Below, in pieces: positions 7,268 to 16,831 of a stretch of 20,161 nt of DNA (its first letter is position 1; each line of letters starts with the position of its first letter). The position numbers were made by a program, and so were the translations under genes. The notes beneath the pieces were generated by a model that was not told where the DNA came from, ran no database searches, and saw only the letters and a program-made list of their open reading frames with translations. The DNA comes from an uncultured bacterium (GTDB taxonomy: Bacteria; Actinomycetota; Coriobacteriia; Coriobacteriales; Coriobacteriaceae): positions 1 through 20,161 of the forward strand of contig CAJMMD010000038.1 in the NCBI GenBank assembly GCA_905214465.1, written 5' to 3'.

Positions 7268-7307
7268 CAAAAAGCATGCCCGGGGTGGCTGGGCCATCCC
7301 GGGCATG
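7268..7307 (-). terminator. Rho-independent terminator between atpC and murA
   Basis: Arms CATGCCCGGG (7275-7284) and CCCGGGCATG (7298-7307) plus an inner GGC/GCC form a long GC-rich hairpin. On the minus strand it is followed by CTTTTTG. It starts 37 nt after the atpC stop and ends about 13 nt before the murA start, partly overlapping the murA translation-initiation region. Confidence 0.88.
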
Positions 7308-7343
7308 ATGTGTTCGCAAATGGTCGAACGCTAAATCGTTTGA

Positions 7344-7736
7344 CTATTGGGCAAGCTTGAGCTTACACCATGCGATTTCATTATAGAGGTAGGCGCGGCG
7401 TGCATCATCCTCCGACAAATTACCCAGCTTCTCTTCAAAACCTTGAATATCAGCTTTAAGCTTGTCGGCATCGACGGTCGCCAAATCGCAAGCGCGCTCG
7501 GCGAGAACGGTCACGACATCGTCCGCAACCTGGGCATAGCCGCCGGCCACGGCAAACGTGTGGTCGACAGCGCCCATGGCCTTATCGGAAACGCGAACGT
7601 AACCGCGGTCGATCGTGCAAATCTCGCTGGAGTGAGCAGGCAGGACGCCAAACTCGCCATCCGTGGACGGAATCGACACAAACGCAGCGTCGCCCTCATA
7701 GGCGCAGCTCACGGGGCACACGATGCGGATACGCAT
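7344..7736 (-). CDS. atpC: F1Fo ATP synthase epsilon subunit
   Basis: 130-aa central-stalk subunit of F1, which couples rotor and catalytic head and can inhibit ATP hydrolysis. The N-terminal beta-sandwich is recognised by STDGEFGVLPAHSSE and by the following RGYVRV. The C-terminal helical hairpin is short and ends DARRAYLYNEIAWCKLKLAQ. The ATG at 7736 lies 3 nt after the atpD stop, with GGGAGAAG inside the end of atpD as ribosome-binding site. It is the last gene of the atp operon, and a terminator follows. Confidence 0.93.
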   Translation of the reverse strand: MRIRIVCPVSCAYEGDAAFVSIPSTDGEFGVLPAHSSEICTIDRGYVRVSDKAMGAVDHTFAVAGGYAQVADDVVTVLAERACDLATVDADKLKADIQGFEEKLGNLSEDDARRAYLYNEIAWCKLKLAQ

Positions 7737-7739
7737 AAC

Positions 7740-9193
<1,454 letters not shown>

Positions 9194-9194
<1 letters not shown>

Positions 9195-10102
9195 TACTGT
9201 TCCTCCAATGCTGAGGCTCCGCCGACGATCTCGTTAATCTCGGTCGTGATCGAAGCCTGGCGCACGCGACTATACGTGCGAGTAAGGGTCGAGATGATCG
9301 CGGTGGCGTTTTCCGTCGCGGAGTGCATGGCCTTGCGGCGTGCACCCTGCTCGGCAGCCGCCGAATCGATCAGGGCCTGGTAGATGACCGTCAGGATATA
9401 AGACGGCACAAGCTTGCCGAGAACATGCTCGGGAGAGGGCACGAACTCGAACGTGGACGAGATGCGCTTAGGGGCGTCGGTCTCGTTCTTACGCGGACCG
9501 TGGGCCATAGCGATCATCTCGGGGTCGAGCGGCAACAGATGCTCGACGCGAAGCTCCTGATCCACGCGGTTCTTGGCGTGGTGGTAGACAAGCTCGACAC
9601 GGTCAAGCTCACCGGCACGATACGCATCGCAGATATGAGAGGAGATCATGCGGGCCTGATTGAAATCGGGCTCAGAGGAGTTGCCCTCAAAGTGCATGAC
9701 GACGTTTGCGCGGTCACGGAAATACGTGGCCGGCTTACGCCCGCACGCGATGATCTCGCACTCGATGCCGTCGTTCGCCCAAGAAGCGGCGAGCTTTTCG
9801 GCCGTGCGCTCCACCGTCGTATTGAAACCGCCGGCAAGGCCGCGGTCCGAGGCAATAACGACAATCAGGCCATGCTTGACGCTCTCATGCTTCTGCAGCA
9901 TGGGATCGGTGCCCGAACAGGAGGCGTCGCCGGCGACCGTCAACATGACGTCGGTCAGCGCCTCCTTATAGGGCTCGGCCTGCTTGGAGCGATCGAGGGC
10001 ACGACGGATCTTGGCCGTAGAGACCATCTCCATCGTGCGCGTGATCTGCTTGGTCGTGGTAACCGAGGAGATTCGCTTCTTAATGTCGCGAAGGTTGGCC
10101 AT
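9194..10102 (-). CDS. atpG: F1Fo ATP synthase gamma subunit
   Basis: 302-aa central rotor shaft of F1. The N-terminal helix (MANLRDIKKRISSVTTTKQI...MEMVSTAKIRRA region) and the C-terminal helix (RQASITTEINEIVGGASALEE) form the antiparallel coiled coil inside the alpha/beta ring, with a Rossmann-like middle domain (VVIASDRGLAGGFN). The ATG at 10102 lies 5 nt after the atpA TAA, with GGAG inside the 3' end of atpA as ribosome-binding site. Its stop overlaps the atpD start by one base. Confidence 0.97.
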
Positions 10103-10107
10103 GGGGC

Positions 10108-11706
10108 TTAGTTCTCCTCTGATCCAGAAACATCCGAATGGTGCTTGGCCATGAACTGCTGCTTGAAGTCGCCGATGACGCGCAAGAGCTCAGCCTTGGT
10201 GTCATCATCGATCTTCTTGACGCGAACCTTGTCGAGCAGCGAACCAAAGCCATTGTCCATGTACTCGATGAGCTCGGCACGGAAGGGCAGCACGTCGGCG
10301 ATCTCCAGGTCATCCAGGAAGCCCTCGTTGCCAGCGAACAGCGTAACGATCTGCTCGCCAACCTCAAACGGCTTGTAACGCGGCTGCTTCAGGAGCTCGG
10401 TCATGCGAGCACCATGGGTCAGCTGCTTCTGAGTAGCCTCGTCGAGGTCGGAGCCGAACTGCGTAAAGCCAGCGAGCTCCTGGTACGAAGCGAGGTCCAG
10501 GCGAAGGTTGCCGGCAACCTGCTTCATAGCCTTGGTCTGCGCATCGCCACCGACGCGGGACACGGAGATGCCCACGTCGACTGCCGGGCGCTGACCCTGG
10601 AAGAAGAGCTCGGACTGCAGGTAGATCTGACCATCGGTAATGGAAATGACGTTGGTCGGAATGTAGGCCGAGACGTCGCCGTCCTGGGTCTCGATGATCG
10701 GCAGTGCCGTCATGGAGCCGTAACCGTTCTTCTTGGACATCTTGACGGCACGCTCGAGCAGACGAGAGTGCAGGTAGAAGATGTCGCCAGGATAGGCCTC
10801 GCGTCCGGGCGGACGATGCAGCGTCAGCGACATCTGACGGTAGGCCACAGCCTGCTTGGACAGGTCGTCGTAGATGACGAGCACGTGGCCGCCGGGGTTG
10901 GTCTCGCTGGCGGGCTTGCCGTCCTCGCCGTTGTACATGAAGAACTCGCCGATAGCGGCACCGGCCATAGGCGCGATGTACTGCATAGGGGCGGAATCGG
11001 CAGCGGTGGCCGAAACGATGATGGTGTAGTCGAGCGCACCGTGCTGAGCGAGGGTCTCGCGGATGTTGGCAACCGTGGAGGCCTTCTGGCCGATGGCGAC
11101 ATAGATGCAGACCATGCCCTTGCCGCGCTGGTTGAGGATAGCGTCGATGGCGATGGCGGTCTTACCGGTCTTACGGTCGCCGATGATGAGCTCACGCTGA
11201 CCGCGGCCAATAGGCACCATGGAGTCGATAGCGAGCAGACCGGTCTGAACCGGCTCGCACACCGGGGTACGATCGATGACGCCGGGAGCCTTGAACTCGA
11301 TGGGGCGACGGTGCGTGGCGACGATGTCGCCCAGGCCGTCGATGGGCTGGCCGAGCGGATTGACGACGCGGCCGAGCATGGCACGGCTCACGGGGATATC
11401 CATAATGCGGCCAGTGGTGCGGCACTCGTCGCCTTCCTTGATGGAGTCGACGGCACCGAACAGAACGGCGCCGACCTCGTCACGGTCAAGGTTCTGGGCA
11501 AGGCCGAAGACGGTCTCACCGGTATCGGAGCTCTTGAACTCCAGAAGCTCGCCTGCCATGGCGCTCTTGAGGCCGGAGACGCGCGCGATGCCGTCGCCTA
11601 CCTCGTCGACCGTTGAAACCTCATGCGTATCGACCGTCGCGGAGAGGCTCGTGAGCTGCTCCTGCAGTTTCTTGGCGATATCCTGGGCATTGAGGGTTTC
11701 GGACAT
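10108..11706 (-). CDS. atpA: F1Fo ATP synthase alpha subunit
   Basis: 532-aa non-catalytic nucleotide-binding subunit of F1. The P-loop is GDRKTGKT (176-183), the arginine finger is in SVSRVGG (Arg384), and PPGREAYPGDIFYLHSRLLERA is the typical signature region. Between FFMYNG and HVLVIYDDLSK there is an extra stretch of about 13 residues (about 261-273, EDGKPASETNPGG) that most bacterial alpha subunits lack, probably a surface beta-hairpin extension. The ATG at 11706 shares one base with the atpH stop (TAATG). Confidence 0.98.
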   Translation of the reverse strand: MSETLNAQDIAKKLQEQLTSLSATVDTHEVSTVDEVGDGIARVSGLKSAMAGELLEFKSSDTGETVFGLAQNLDRDEVGAVLFGAVDSIKEGDECRTTGRIMDIPVSRAMLGRVVNPLGQPIDGLGDIVATHRRPIEFKAPGVIDRTPVCEPVQTGLLAIDSMVPIGRGQRELIIGDRKTGKTAIAIDAILNQRGKGMVCIYVAIGQKASTVANIRETLAQHGALDYTIIVSATAADSAPMQYIAPMAGAAIGEFFMYNGEDGKPASETNPGGHVLVIYDDLSKQAVAYRQMSLTLHRPPGREAYPGDIFYLHSRLLERAVKMSKKNGYGSMTALPIIETQDGDVSAYIPTNVISITDGQIYLQSELFFQGQRPAVDVGISVSRVGGDAQTKAMKQVAGNLRLDLASYQELAGFTQFGSDLDEATQKQLTHGARMTELLKQPRYKPFEVGEQIVTLFAGNEGFLDDLEIADVLPFRAELIEYMDNGFGSLLDKVRVKKIDDDTKAELLRVIGDFKQQFMAKHHSDVSGSEEN

Positions 11707-12182
11707 TAGGCTTCACCTCCGTACGAATTAGCAGAGTTTGCGAGGGTCTCCTGCGCGATGCGCAGCTGCGTCTTGACGGAAATGTCACGACGCTCGCCGC
11801 GGGCCTCGAGCACCAGGCCGCCCACGATAGACGGGTCGACCTGCTCGATAAGGAATACCTTGCGGCCGAAGTCCTGCTCGCATTTCTTAGTGATGGTTTG
11901 ACGCAGCTCGTCGTCGAGCGGGATCGCCGTGGTGACGGTCACGCCCACTACATCCTCGTCTTCCTCGGCAACATACTTAAAGGCAGCTGCCACCTTGGGA
12001 AGAAGGCCGAGCTGGTCGCGCTTGGACATGGTGTCGAGCACGGCGATGATCTCGGGGCTGGCGCTAGCCAGGCGCTCGATCATCTCGAGGTCCTCGAACA
12101 CATGGTTCTCGGCCTTGGCGGCTTCCATGAGGGAGCGCGCGTAGGTCTCGAGCACCTTGTCCTGATAGCGGCTAGTCGGCAT
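11706..12182 (-). CDS. atpH: F1Fo ATP synthase delta subunit
   Basis: 158-aa OSCP/delta subunit that links the peripheral stalk to the top of F1. The N-terminal helical bundle starts RYQDKVLETYARSLMEAA, and the C-terminal VDPSIVGGLVLEARGERRDISVKTQL segment is the family signature region. It is slightly shorter than the usual 175-180 aa. The ATG at 12182 lies inside the 3' end of atpF (11-bp overlap), and the stop overlaps the atpA start, so translation is probably coupled on both sides. Confidence 0.93.
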   Translation of the reverse strand: MPTSRYQDKVLETYARSLMEAAKAENHVFEDLEMIERLASASPEIIAVLDTMSKRDQLGLLPKVAAAFKYVAEEDEDVVGVTVTTAIPLDDELRQTITKKCEQDFGRKVFLIEQVDPSIVGGLVLEARGERRDISVKTQLRIAQETLANSANSYGGEA

Positions 12183-12774
12183 TCAGGCTACCTGCTTCCT
12201 GGATGTAGCGCTCGATGAGCTTCTTCTGCTCGGTCTCGTCCTCGAGTGCCTCGCCCACGATCTTGGTGGCGACGGCGACGGACAGGTCGGCGATGGAGCT
12301 CGCAGCACCGGCGTAAATGGACTTGCGCTCGTCCTCGACGGTCGTGTGGGCCTTGGCGATGATCTCCTCGGCCTCCTTGTGAGCAGCCTCGATGATACGG
12401 GCGCGCTCGGACTCGGCGTCCTTACGGGCCTCGAGAACGATGTCGGCAGCCTGACGACGGGCGTCGGTGACGATCGAGTCGGACTCAGCGCGCTTGGCGA
12501 TAGCCTCCTGCTTGGTCTTCTCGGCCTCGTCGAGGCTCTCCTCGATCTTCTTGCCGCGCTCCTCCATGGTTTTCATGATGCCCGGCAGGGCGACCTTGGC
12601 CAGCACGATCCAGATGATCAGGAAGGCGATAAGCGCCGGGATGAACTCCGCCATCTTAGGGATGAGGATGTCCGCACCGGCAGCGCCGTCCTCGGCGAAC
12701 GCGGAAACCGGCATGAGCAGCGCGGCCGCGGACGCGGAGAGTGCGATCGCGCTCTTCTGGGATGAAAGATTCAT
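12172..12774 (-). CDS. atpF: F1Fo ATP synthase b subunit with a signal-peptide-like N-terminus
   Basis: 200-aa peripheral stalk subunit. Residues about 42-62 (MAEFIPALIAFLIIWIVLAK region) are the membrane anchor. Residues 65-165 are the charged, Ala-rich helix that dimerises and runs up to the delta subunit. Unusually, the protein starts with a secretory-type signal sequence: Lys7, a hydrophobic core around 9-22, and an AFA site at 25-27 followed by acidic residues. Ordinary b subunits begin almost directly with the membrane anchor. The ATG at 12774 has GGAG 9 nt upstream and lies 15 nt after atpE, so there is no evidence for a later start. Whether the segment is cleaved or stays as a second membrane helix is unknown. 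Confidence 0.93.
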   Translation of the reverse strand: MNLSSQKSAIALSASAAALLMPVSAFAEDGAAGADILIPKMAEFIPALIAFLIIWIVLAKVALPGIMKTMEERGKKIEESLDEAEKTKQEAIAKRAESDSIVTDARRQAADIVLEARKDAESERARIIEAAHKEAEEIIAKAHTTVEDERKSIYAGAASSIADLSVAVATKIVGEALEDETEQKKLIERYIQEAGSLNAD

Positions 12775-12789
12775 ACTTGACGCTCCGTG

Positions 12790-12984
12790 CTATTTAACGA
12801 TCAGCGCGACAACGAAGCCGATCAGAGCCAGAGCCTCGCCGAAGGCGGAGCCCATGATGAAGACGGTGAACACGCGGCCCTGGACCTCAGGCTGACGGGC
12901 CATAGCACCCGTAGCACCCAGAGCAGACAGGCCGATAGCAAGACCAGCGCCGATAACACCGAGACCGTAACCGATAACTCCCAC
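12790..12984 (-). CDS. atpE: F1Fo ATP synthase c subunit (proteolipid)
   Basis: 64-aa hairpin protein of the membrane rotor ring. Helix 1 is glycine-rich (about 3-28), the polar loop is ARQPE (29-33), and helix 2 (about 37-62) carries the ion-binding Glu50 in GSAFGEALALIG. The Na+-type signature (Gln in helix 1 and Ser-Thr after the Glu) is absent, so proton coupling is predicted. The start is GTG at 12984-12982; the frame has a stop eight codons upstream. This gives a chain several residues shorter at both ends than the 70-80 aa usual for bacteria. Confidence 0.95.
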   Translation of the reverse strand: MGVIGYGLGVIGAGLAIGLSALGATGAMARQPEVQGRVFTVFIMGSAFGEALALIGFVVALIVK

Positions 12985-12988
12985 GATT

Positions 12989-12996
12989 CCTCCTTT
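12989..12996 (-). promoter_or_regulatory. Strong Shine-Dalgarno of atpE
   Basis: The minus strand reads AAAGGAGG, a full-strength ribosome-binding site, 4 nt before the GTG start of atpE. It sits at the end of a 123-nt non-coding gap after atpB, by far the longest inside this operon. Because about ten c subunits are needed per complex, strong initiation here fits the required stoichiometry (inference). Confidence 0.8.
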
Positions 12997-13107
12997 GTCG
13001 TGCGTGTCTTATTTCACGCAGGATAACCTTTTTATAACTGCCGGGCTCCATGGGTACGGGCACCGGCGGTTTAACGAATTGCTTACCTTTAAGGCGCGAA
13101 CGGAAGA

Positions 13108-13911
13108 CTACTCCTCCTCCGCGACCTCCTCTGCCTCGGAGACATACACGGCGGTAAGGACCGTGAAGACGTAGGCCTGGATGGCGCCGACCACAAGCTC
13201 GATCGCATAGATCAGGATGAGAATGGCAAGCCAGGCCAGCGAAGGCAGGGCGCCGACGGCGTGGGCCGCGGAAACCTGCTGAAGCAGCGGCTGCATGAAC
13301 ATGCTCGCCATGATGGCGAACGAGCCCATGACCACGTGTCCTGCAAACATGTTGCAGAACAGACGGACGGCGAGCGTGATGAGGCGCAGGAAGGTCGAGA
13401 AAAGCTCGACGACCCACACGAGCACGTTCATCGGGAAGCTCACGCCCTGCGGGGCGAGGCTCTTGATGTAGCCGATCACGCCGTGAGCCTTGCATCCGTA
13501 GTAGATGAAGTACACGAAGGCGAAGATGGCGAGCGCGGCGGTGGAGCCGATTGCACCGGTGCCGGGCTTCATTCCCGGGATCAGGCCGATCATGTTATTG
13601 ATCAGGATGAACAGGAAAAGCGAGCACAGGAACGGGAAGTGCTTCTTCCAGTTCTCACCCACGACGCCCTTGCCGATATCGTTCTCGACGTACTCGATGA
13701 TGTACTCGAAACCGTTGACGAAGAAGCCCTTGGGAACCAGGGTCTGCTTCTTCTTGAACACGGCCAGGACGATCAGGAGCACGATCGTGGAGACGATCAG
13801 CCAAAATGAGTACTGCGTGATGCCGCAGCTCAGATCGCCCACGACAGGGGTGGAGCTGAACTCGCTGACCAGATGATTAATCTCATCAGGCAGCTTTTCA
13901 AAAATTTCCAC
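13108..13911 (-). CDS. atpB: F1Fo ATP synthase a subunit
   Basis: 267-aa integral membrane stator subunit that forms the ion half-channels next to the c ring. Several hydrophobic segments are visible: about 35-51, 92-113, 121-140, 158-178, 190-212 and 224-250. The essential arginine lies in LITLAVRLFCNMFAGH (Arg183; E. coli Arg210). The acidic C-terminus ends EAEEVAEEE. The start is GTG at 13911, 3 nt after the stop of the gene before it, with AAAGG 6 nt upstream. Confidence 0.95.
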   Translation of the reverse strand: MEIFEKLPDEINHLVSEFSSTPVVGDLSCGITQYSFWLIVSTIVLLIVLAVFKKKQTLVPKGFFVNGFEYIIEYVENDIGKGVVGENWKKHFPFLCSLFLFILINNMIGLIPGMKPGTGAIGSTAALAIFAFVYFIYYGCKAHGVIGYIKSLAPQGVSFPMNVLVWVVELFSTFLRLITLAVRLFCNMFAGHVVMGSFAIMASMFMQPLLQQVSAAHAVGALPSLAWLAILILIYAIELVVGAIQAYVFTVLTAVYVSEAEEVAEEE

Positions 13912-13914
13912 GAC

Positions 13915-14226
13915 TTACCTTTCGACCTCATGAGGATCTCGCAGCGCCTTGGCGACGCGAACCGTGCAGGCGGCCATAAAGGCCACGAAGCCGATCGCCT
14001 CGCCCAGGAGGAACATGCGAAATGCCTCTCCGAACAACGCAAACACAACCAAGGTAAAGACAAGCAACGCGATCGCCGAGACCGCGAGACTCACCATGCC
14101 CTTGAGCATGTCCGCATTCTGTTTATCGTCAAGAACCGGCTTGAGCGTAAAGACAAAGGGAAGAAAGGCGACCGCGCCCGCGATGGCGCCTGCAACGATA
14201 GCGAGCAGATCGGCTATCTGAAACAT
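13915..14226 (-). CDS. Small membrane protein at the AtpI position of the atp operon
   Basis: 103 aa with three clear hydrophobic segments (about 5-26, 43-66 and 69-93) and a short charged C-terminus. It lies directly ahead of atpB with a 3-nt gap, the place of atpI in many bacteria. AtpI is thought to help c-ring assembly or Mg2+ supply. Sequence alone does not prove AtpI membership. The ATG at 14226 was chosen because GAGG lies 8 nt upstream. A TTG at 14301 would extend it by 25 residues but lies upstream of the transcription start predicted from the promoter at 14288-14315. Confidence 0.72.
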   Translation of the reverse strand: MFQIADLLAIVAGAIAGAVAFLPFVFTLKPVLDDKQNADMLKGMVSLAVSAIALLVFTLVVFALFGEAFRMFLLGEAIGFVAFMAACTVRVAKALRDPHEVER

Positions 14227-14287
14227 TGGCGTCCTCACTTTCCTTTTTAACGCTTCCCAGAACAGTTCCCGCCAAACATTGGTGACT

Positions 14288-14315
14288 ATTGTACGAGCCA
14301 ATCGCTAAAGTACAA
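14288..14315 (-). promoter_or_regulatory. Candidate promoter of the atp operon
   Basis: On the minus strand, TTGTAC (plus 14310-14315) and TACAAT (plus 14288-14293) are separated by 16 nt. The -10 matches the consensus at 5 of 6 positions; the -35 matches only in TTG. Transcription would start near 14281, giving a leader of about 55 nt before the first gene. The remainder of the 280-nt gap between upp and this operon shows no gene and no clear terminator for upp. Confidence 0.5.
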
Positions 14316-14506
14316 CCGAAAAAGCATCGGTTAATACGCAGCTGTACGTTTTCTTAAGACCTTCTTTATCCCGCAGGTAGGTAATACGTTTTTCTCGAAC
14401 CCCTCAGGGCTAAACGTCCGTTAACAGGAGTGCGCGTGGACGTCTTTTGCTCGCCCGCGCGCACCATTTCTTCGTATTTGTGACTGCAGCCGACAAGGCC
14501 CGACGG

Positions 14507-15154
14507 CTAGAGCGTGCCGTAGATGCGGTCGCCGGCGTCGCCCAGGCCGGGAACGATGTAGGCGGCCTCGTTGAGATGGTCATCGATGGCGCAGGTATAG
14601 ATATGCACATCGGGATCTTTTTCGGTCAGCGACTTGAGGCCCTCGGGGGCCGCGACGATGCACAGCATGCGGATGTCCTTGACACCACGCTCGCGCAGGT
14701 AGCTGATAGCCATCTCGGCTGAGCCACCCGTGGCCAGCATGGGGTCGACAACCAGGCAAATGCGCTGGTCGATATCCTTGGGCATCTTGCAGTAATACTC
14801 ATGCGGCTCGTGGGTAACCTCGTCGCGCTCCATGCCGATATGGCCCACGCGAGCGGAGGGCACCAGGTCGAGGATGCCATCGACCATGCCAAGGCCTGCA
14901 CGCAGGATGGGAACGATGGCGAGCTTCTTGCCGGCGAGCTGCTTAAACGTGGCGGTGGTGATGGGGGTCTCGACCTCGACGTCCTCCATGGGCAGGTCGC
15001 GCATGGCCTCGTAGCCGTCAAAAAGCGCAAGCTCGCGCACGAGCTGGCGGAACTGATTGGTGCCGGTGCTCTTGTCGCGCAAGATCGACAGCTTGTGCTG
15101 GACGAGTGGGTGATCGACAAGGGTCACACGGGACGTATCGTAGGTGACGGTCAT
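14507..15154 (-). CDS. upp: Uracil phosphoribosyltransferase
   Basis: 215 aa, about the usual 208-209. Converts uracil and PRPP to UMP in pyrimidine salvage. The PRPP-binding loop is VVDPMLATGGS (135-145), and the uracil-binding C-terminus YIVPGLGDAGDRIYGTL is complete. The ATG at 15154 follows AAAGGGG by about 9 nt; the longer open frame, up to 15274, adds 40 residues outside the family. It is downstream of glpK with a 122-nt gap and just upstream of the atp operon, a neighbourhood seen in many Gram-positive genomes. Confidence 0.96.
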   Translation of the reverse strand: MTVTYDTSRVTLVDHPLVQHKLSILRDKSTGTNQFRQLVRELALFDGYEAMRDLPMEDVEVETPITTATFKQLAGKKLAIVPILRAGLGMVDGILDLVPSARVGHIGMERDEVTHEPHEYYCKMPKDIDQRICLVVDPMLATGGSAEMAISYLRERGVKDIRMLCIVAAPEGLKSLTEKDPDVHIYTCAIDDHLNEAAYIVPGLGDAGDRIYGTL

Positions 15155-15204
15155 GGGTTGAAGCCCCTTTCGTTGCGGCCGGAAGATGGCCTTGCTGACA
15201 AGGC

Positions 15205-15234
15205 GCACGGCGACGTTGTTGCCGCGCGCCGTGC
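15205..15234 (-). other. Stem-loop in the glpK-upp spacer
   Basis: GCACGGCG (15205-15212) and CGCCGTGC (15227-15234) can form an 8-bp stem, about 50 nt before the upp start. An inner CGGC...GCCG pairing competes with it. No T-tract follows, so it is not a standard terminator. It may be a leader structure of upp or the 3' end structure of the glpK message. Confidence 0.35.
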
Positions 15235-15276
15235 ATAAGTTTAACGGTTTGTTGTATCGAGTGCCCCGTCGCAACC

Positions 15277-16818
15277 CTACTGAACGGTGCTGAGCGAACG
15301 CTTGACGGCATCACGCCAACCAGCGAGGTTGCTCTCACGGCGCTCGGCGGACATATGAGGATGGAAGATTTTGACGATCTGAGCGTTTTGCTCCAGCTCC
15401 TCCAAATCCTCCCAGTAGCCGACGGCAAGGCCCGCCAAGTACGCGGCGCCGATCGCCGTGGTCTCCACCGTCTCGCACTGCAGCACGGGGATATCCAGCA
15501 GATCGGCCTGGAATTGCATGATGAACTCGTTGCGCGAGGCACCGCCATCGACGGACAGGCGCTCAATCGAAAGCCCCACGTCCTGCTCCATGGCACGCAG
15601 CACGTCATAACTCTGATAGGCCATGGACTCGCAGGCCGCACGCACAATGGTCGCGCGACTCGAGGCACCGGTCAGGCCGCACACGATACCGCGAGCATGC
15701 GGGTCCCACCAGGGAGCGCCCAGGCCTGCGAAGGCGGGGACGAAGTAGCAGCCCTCGTTGTCGTTGATCGAAGCGGCGAGTTGCGCGGACTCGCTCACGC
15801 TCGAGATGATGCCCATGTTGTTGCGCAGCCAGTTCATGGTGGAGCCTGCGGCAAAGATAGAACCCTCGAGCGCATAGCTGATCTTGCCGTCAGCGGCGAT
15901 ACCGATCGTGGAGACCAGACCGTTCTTGGATTCGACGATCTCGTCGCCGGTATTCATGAGCATAAAGCAACCCGTGCCATAGGTGTTTTTGGTCTGGCCG
16001 GGACGGAAGCAGCAGTGGCCGAACAGCGACGCCTGCTGATCGCCCGCCACGCCCATGATGGGTGGCATGTTGGTCATGATGTCGCTCGCGACGCGACCGT
16101 AGTCGCCCGAACTCCAACGAACCTCGGGCATCATGGAACGCGGGACGTCGAAAAGCGCCAGCAGATCGTCGTCCCAATCGAGCGTATGGATATTAAAGAG
16201 TGCGGTGCGGCTGGCATTGGTGTAGTCGGTGGCAAAGACCTGACCGCCGGTGAGGTTGTAGATGAGCCAGGTGTCGATGGTGCCGAACATGAGGTCACCC
16301 GCCGCCGCGCTCTCACGCGCACCGTCGACGTTATCGAGAATCCACTGCACCTTGGAGGCCGAGAAATACGGGTCGAGCGTAAGCCCCGTGCGGGAGCGCA
16401 CCAGCTCTTCTGCGCCCTGCTCGACCAGCTCGTCGATCAGAGGTGCGGTGCGACGGCATTGCCACACGATGGCGTTATAGATGGGTTGGCCGCTTATGCG
16501 GTCCCACACCACCGTGGTCTCGCGCTGGTTGGAGATACCGATGGCGGCAATGCGGTCAGAATGGATGCCGCTCTTAAACTGGACCTCCATCATGACCGCG
16601 ATCTGGCTGGCAAGCACCGCCATGGGGTCTTGCTCCACCCAGCCAGGGCGCGGGAAGCTGGTTTTGACGCTGCGACGTGCCTGCGCGACGATGCATCCGT
16701 ACTCGTCGACGATGGTCGCAAGTACCGAGGTGGTGCCGCAGTCGAGTGCCATGATGTAGGAACCGCCAAAGTCAAACGAGGCATCTTCCATGCCCAGGCT
16801 GCCCAGATTCAACGACAT
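15277..16818 (-). CDS. glpK: Glycerol kinase
   Basis: 513 aa (E. coli 502). ATP-dependent phosphorylation of glycerol to sn-glycerol 3-phosphate. It follows the GlpK pattern throughout: the phosphate-1 motif ALDCGTTS (24-31), ISNQRETTVVWD (95-106), YNAIVWQCRRT (114-124), FGTIDTWLIYNLT, GVAGDQQASLFG, NTYGTGCFMLMNTG and GAAYLAGLAVGYW. The N-terminus is about 18 residues longer than usual before YIMALDCGTTS. The ATG at 16818 has AAAGG 8 nt upstream and starts 13 nt after tsaC, so the two genes are co-transcribed. No glycerol facilitator or glycerol-phosphate dehydrogenase gene is in the window. Confidence 0.97.
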   Translation of the reverse strand: MSLNLGSLGMEDASFDFGGSYIMALDCGTTSVLATIVDEYGCIVAQARRSVKTSFPRPGWVEQDPMAVLASQIAVMMEVQFKSGIHSDRIAAIGISNQRETTVVWDRISGQPIYNAIVWQCRRTAPLIDELVEQGAEELVRSRTGLTLDPYFSASKVQWILDNVDGARESAAAGDLMFGTIDTWLIYNLTGGQVFATDYTNASRTALFNIHTLDWDDDLLALFDVPRSMMPEVRWSSGDYGRVASDIMTNMPPIMGVAGDQQASLFGHCCFRPGQTKNTYGTGCFMLMNTGDEIVESKNGLVSTIGIAADGKISYALEGSIFAAGSTMNWLRNNMGIISSVSESAQLAASINDNEGCYFVPAFAGLGAPWWDPHARGIVCGLTGASSRATIVRAACESMAYQSYDVLRAMEQDVGLSIERLSVDGGASRNEFIMQFQADLLDIPVLQCETVETTAIGAAYLAGLAVGYWEDLEELEQNAQIVKIFHPHMSAERRESNLAGWRDAVKRSLSTVQ

Positions 16819-16831
16819 CGCTTAAACCTTT

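Noticed and set aside
10138..11616. 492-aa plus-strand open frame opposite atpA
   Set aside because: Antisense shadow of atpA with no recognisable motif or ribosome-binding site.
14227..14301. TTG start at 14301 for the AtpI-position protein
   Set aside because: It lies upstream of the transcription start predicted from the promoter at 14288-14315, while the ATG at 14226 has GAGG at good distance.
14436..14483. 15-codon plus-strand mini-ORF with an AGGAG site in the upp-atp gap
   Set aside because: Too short, runs towards upp on the opposite strand, no downstream gene to regulate; probably chance.
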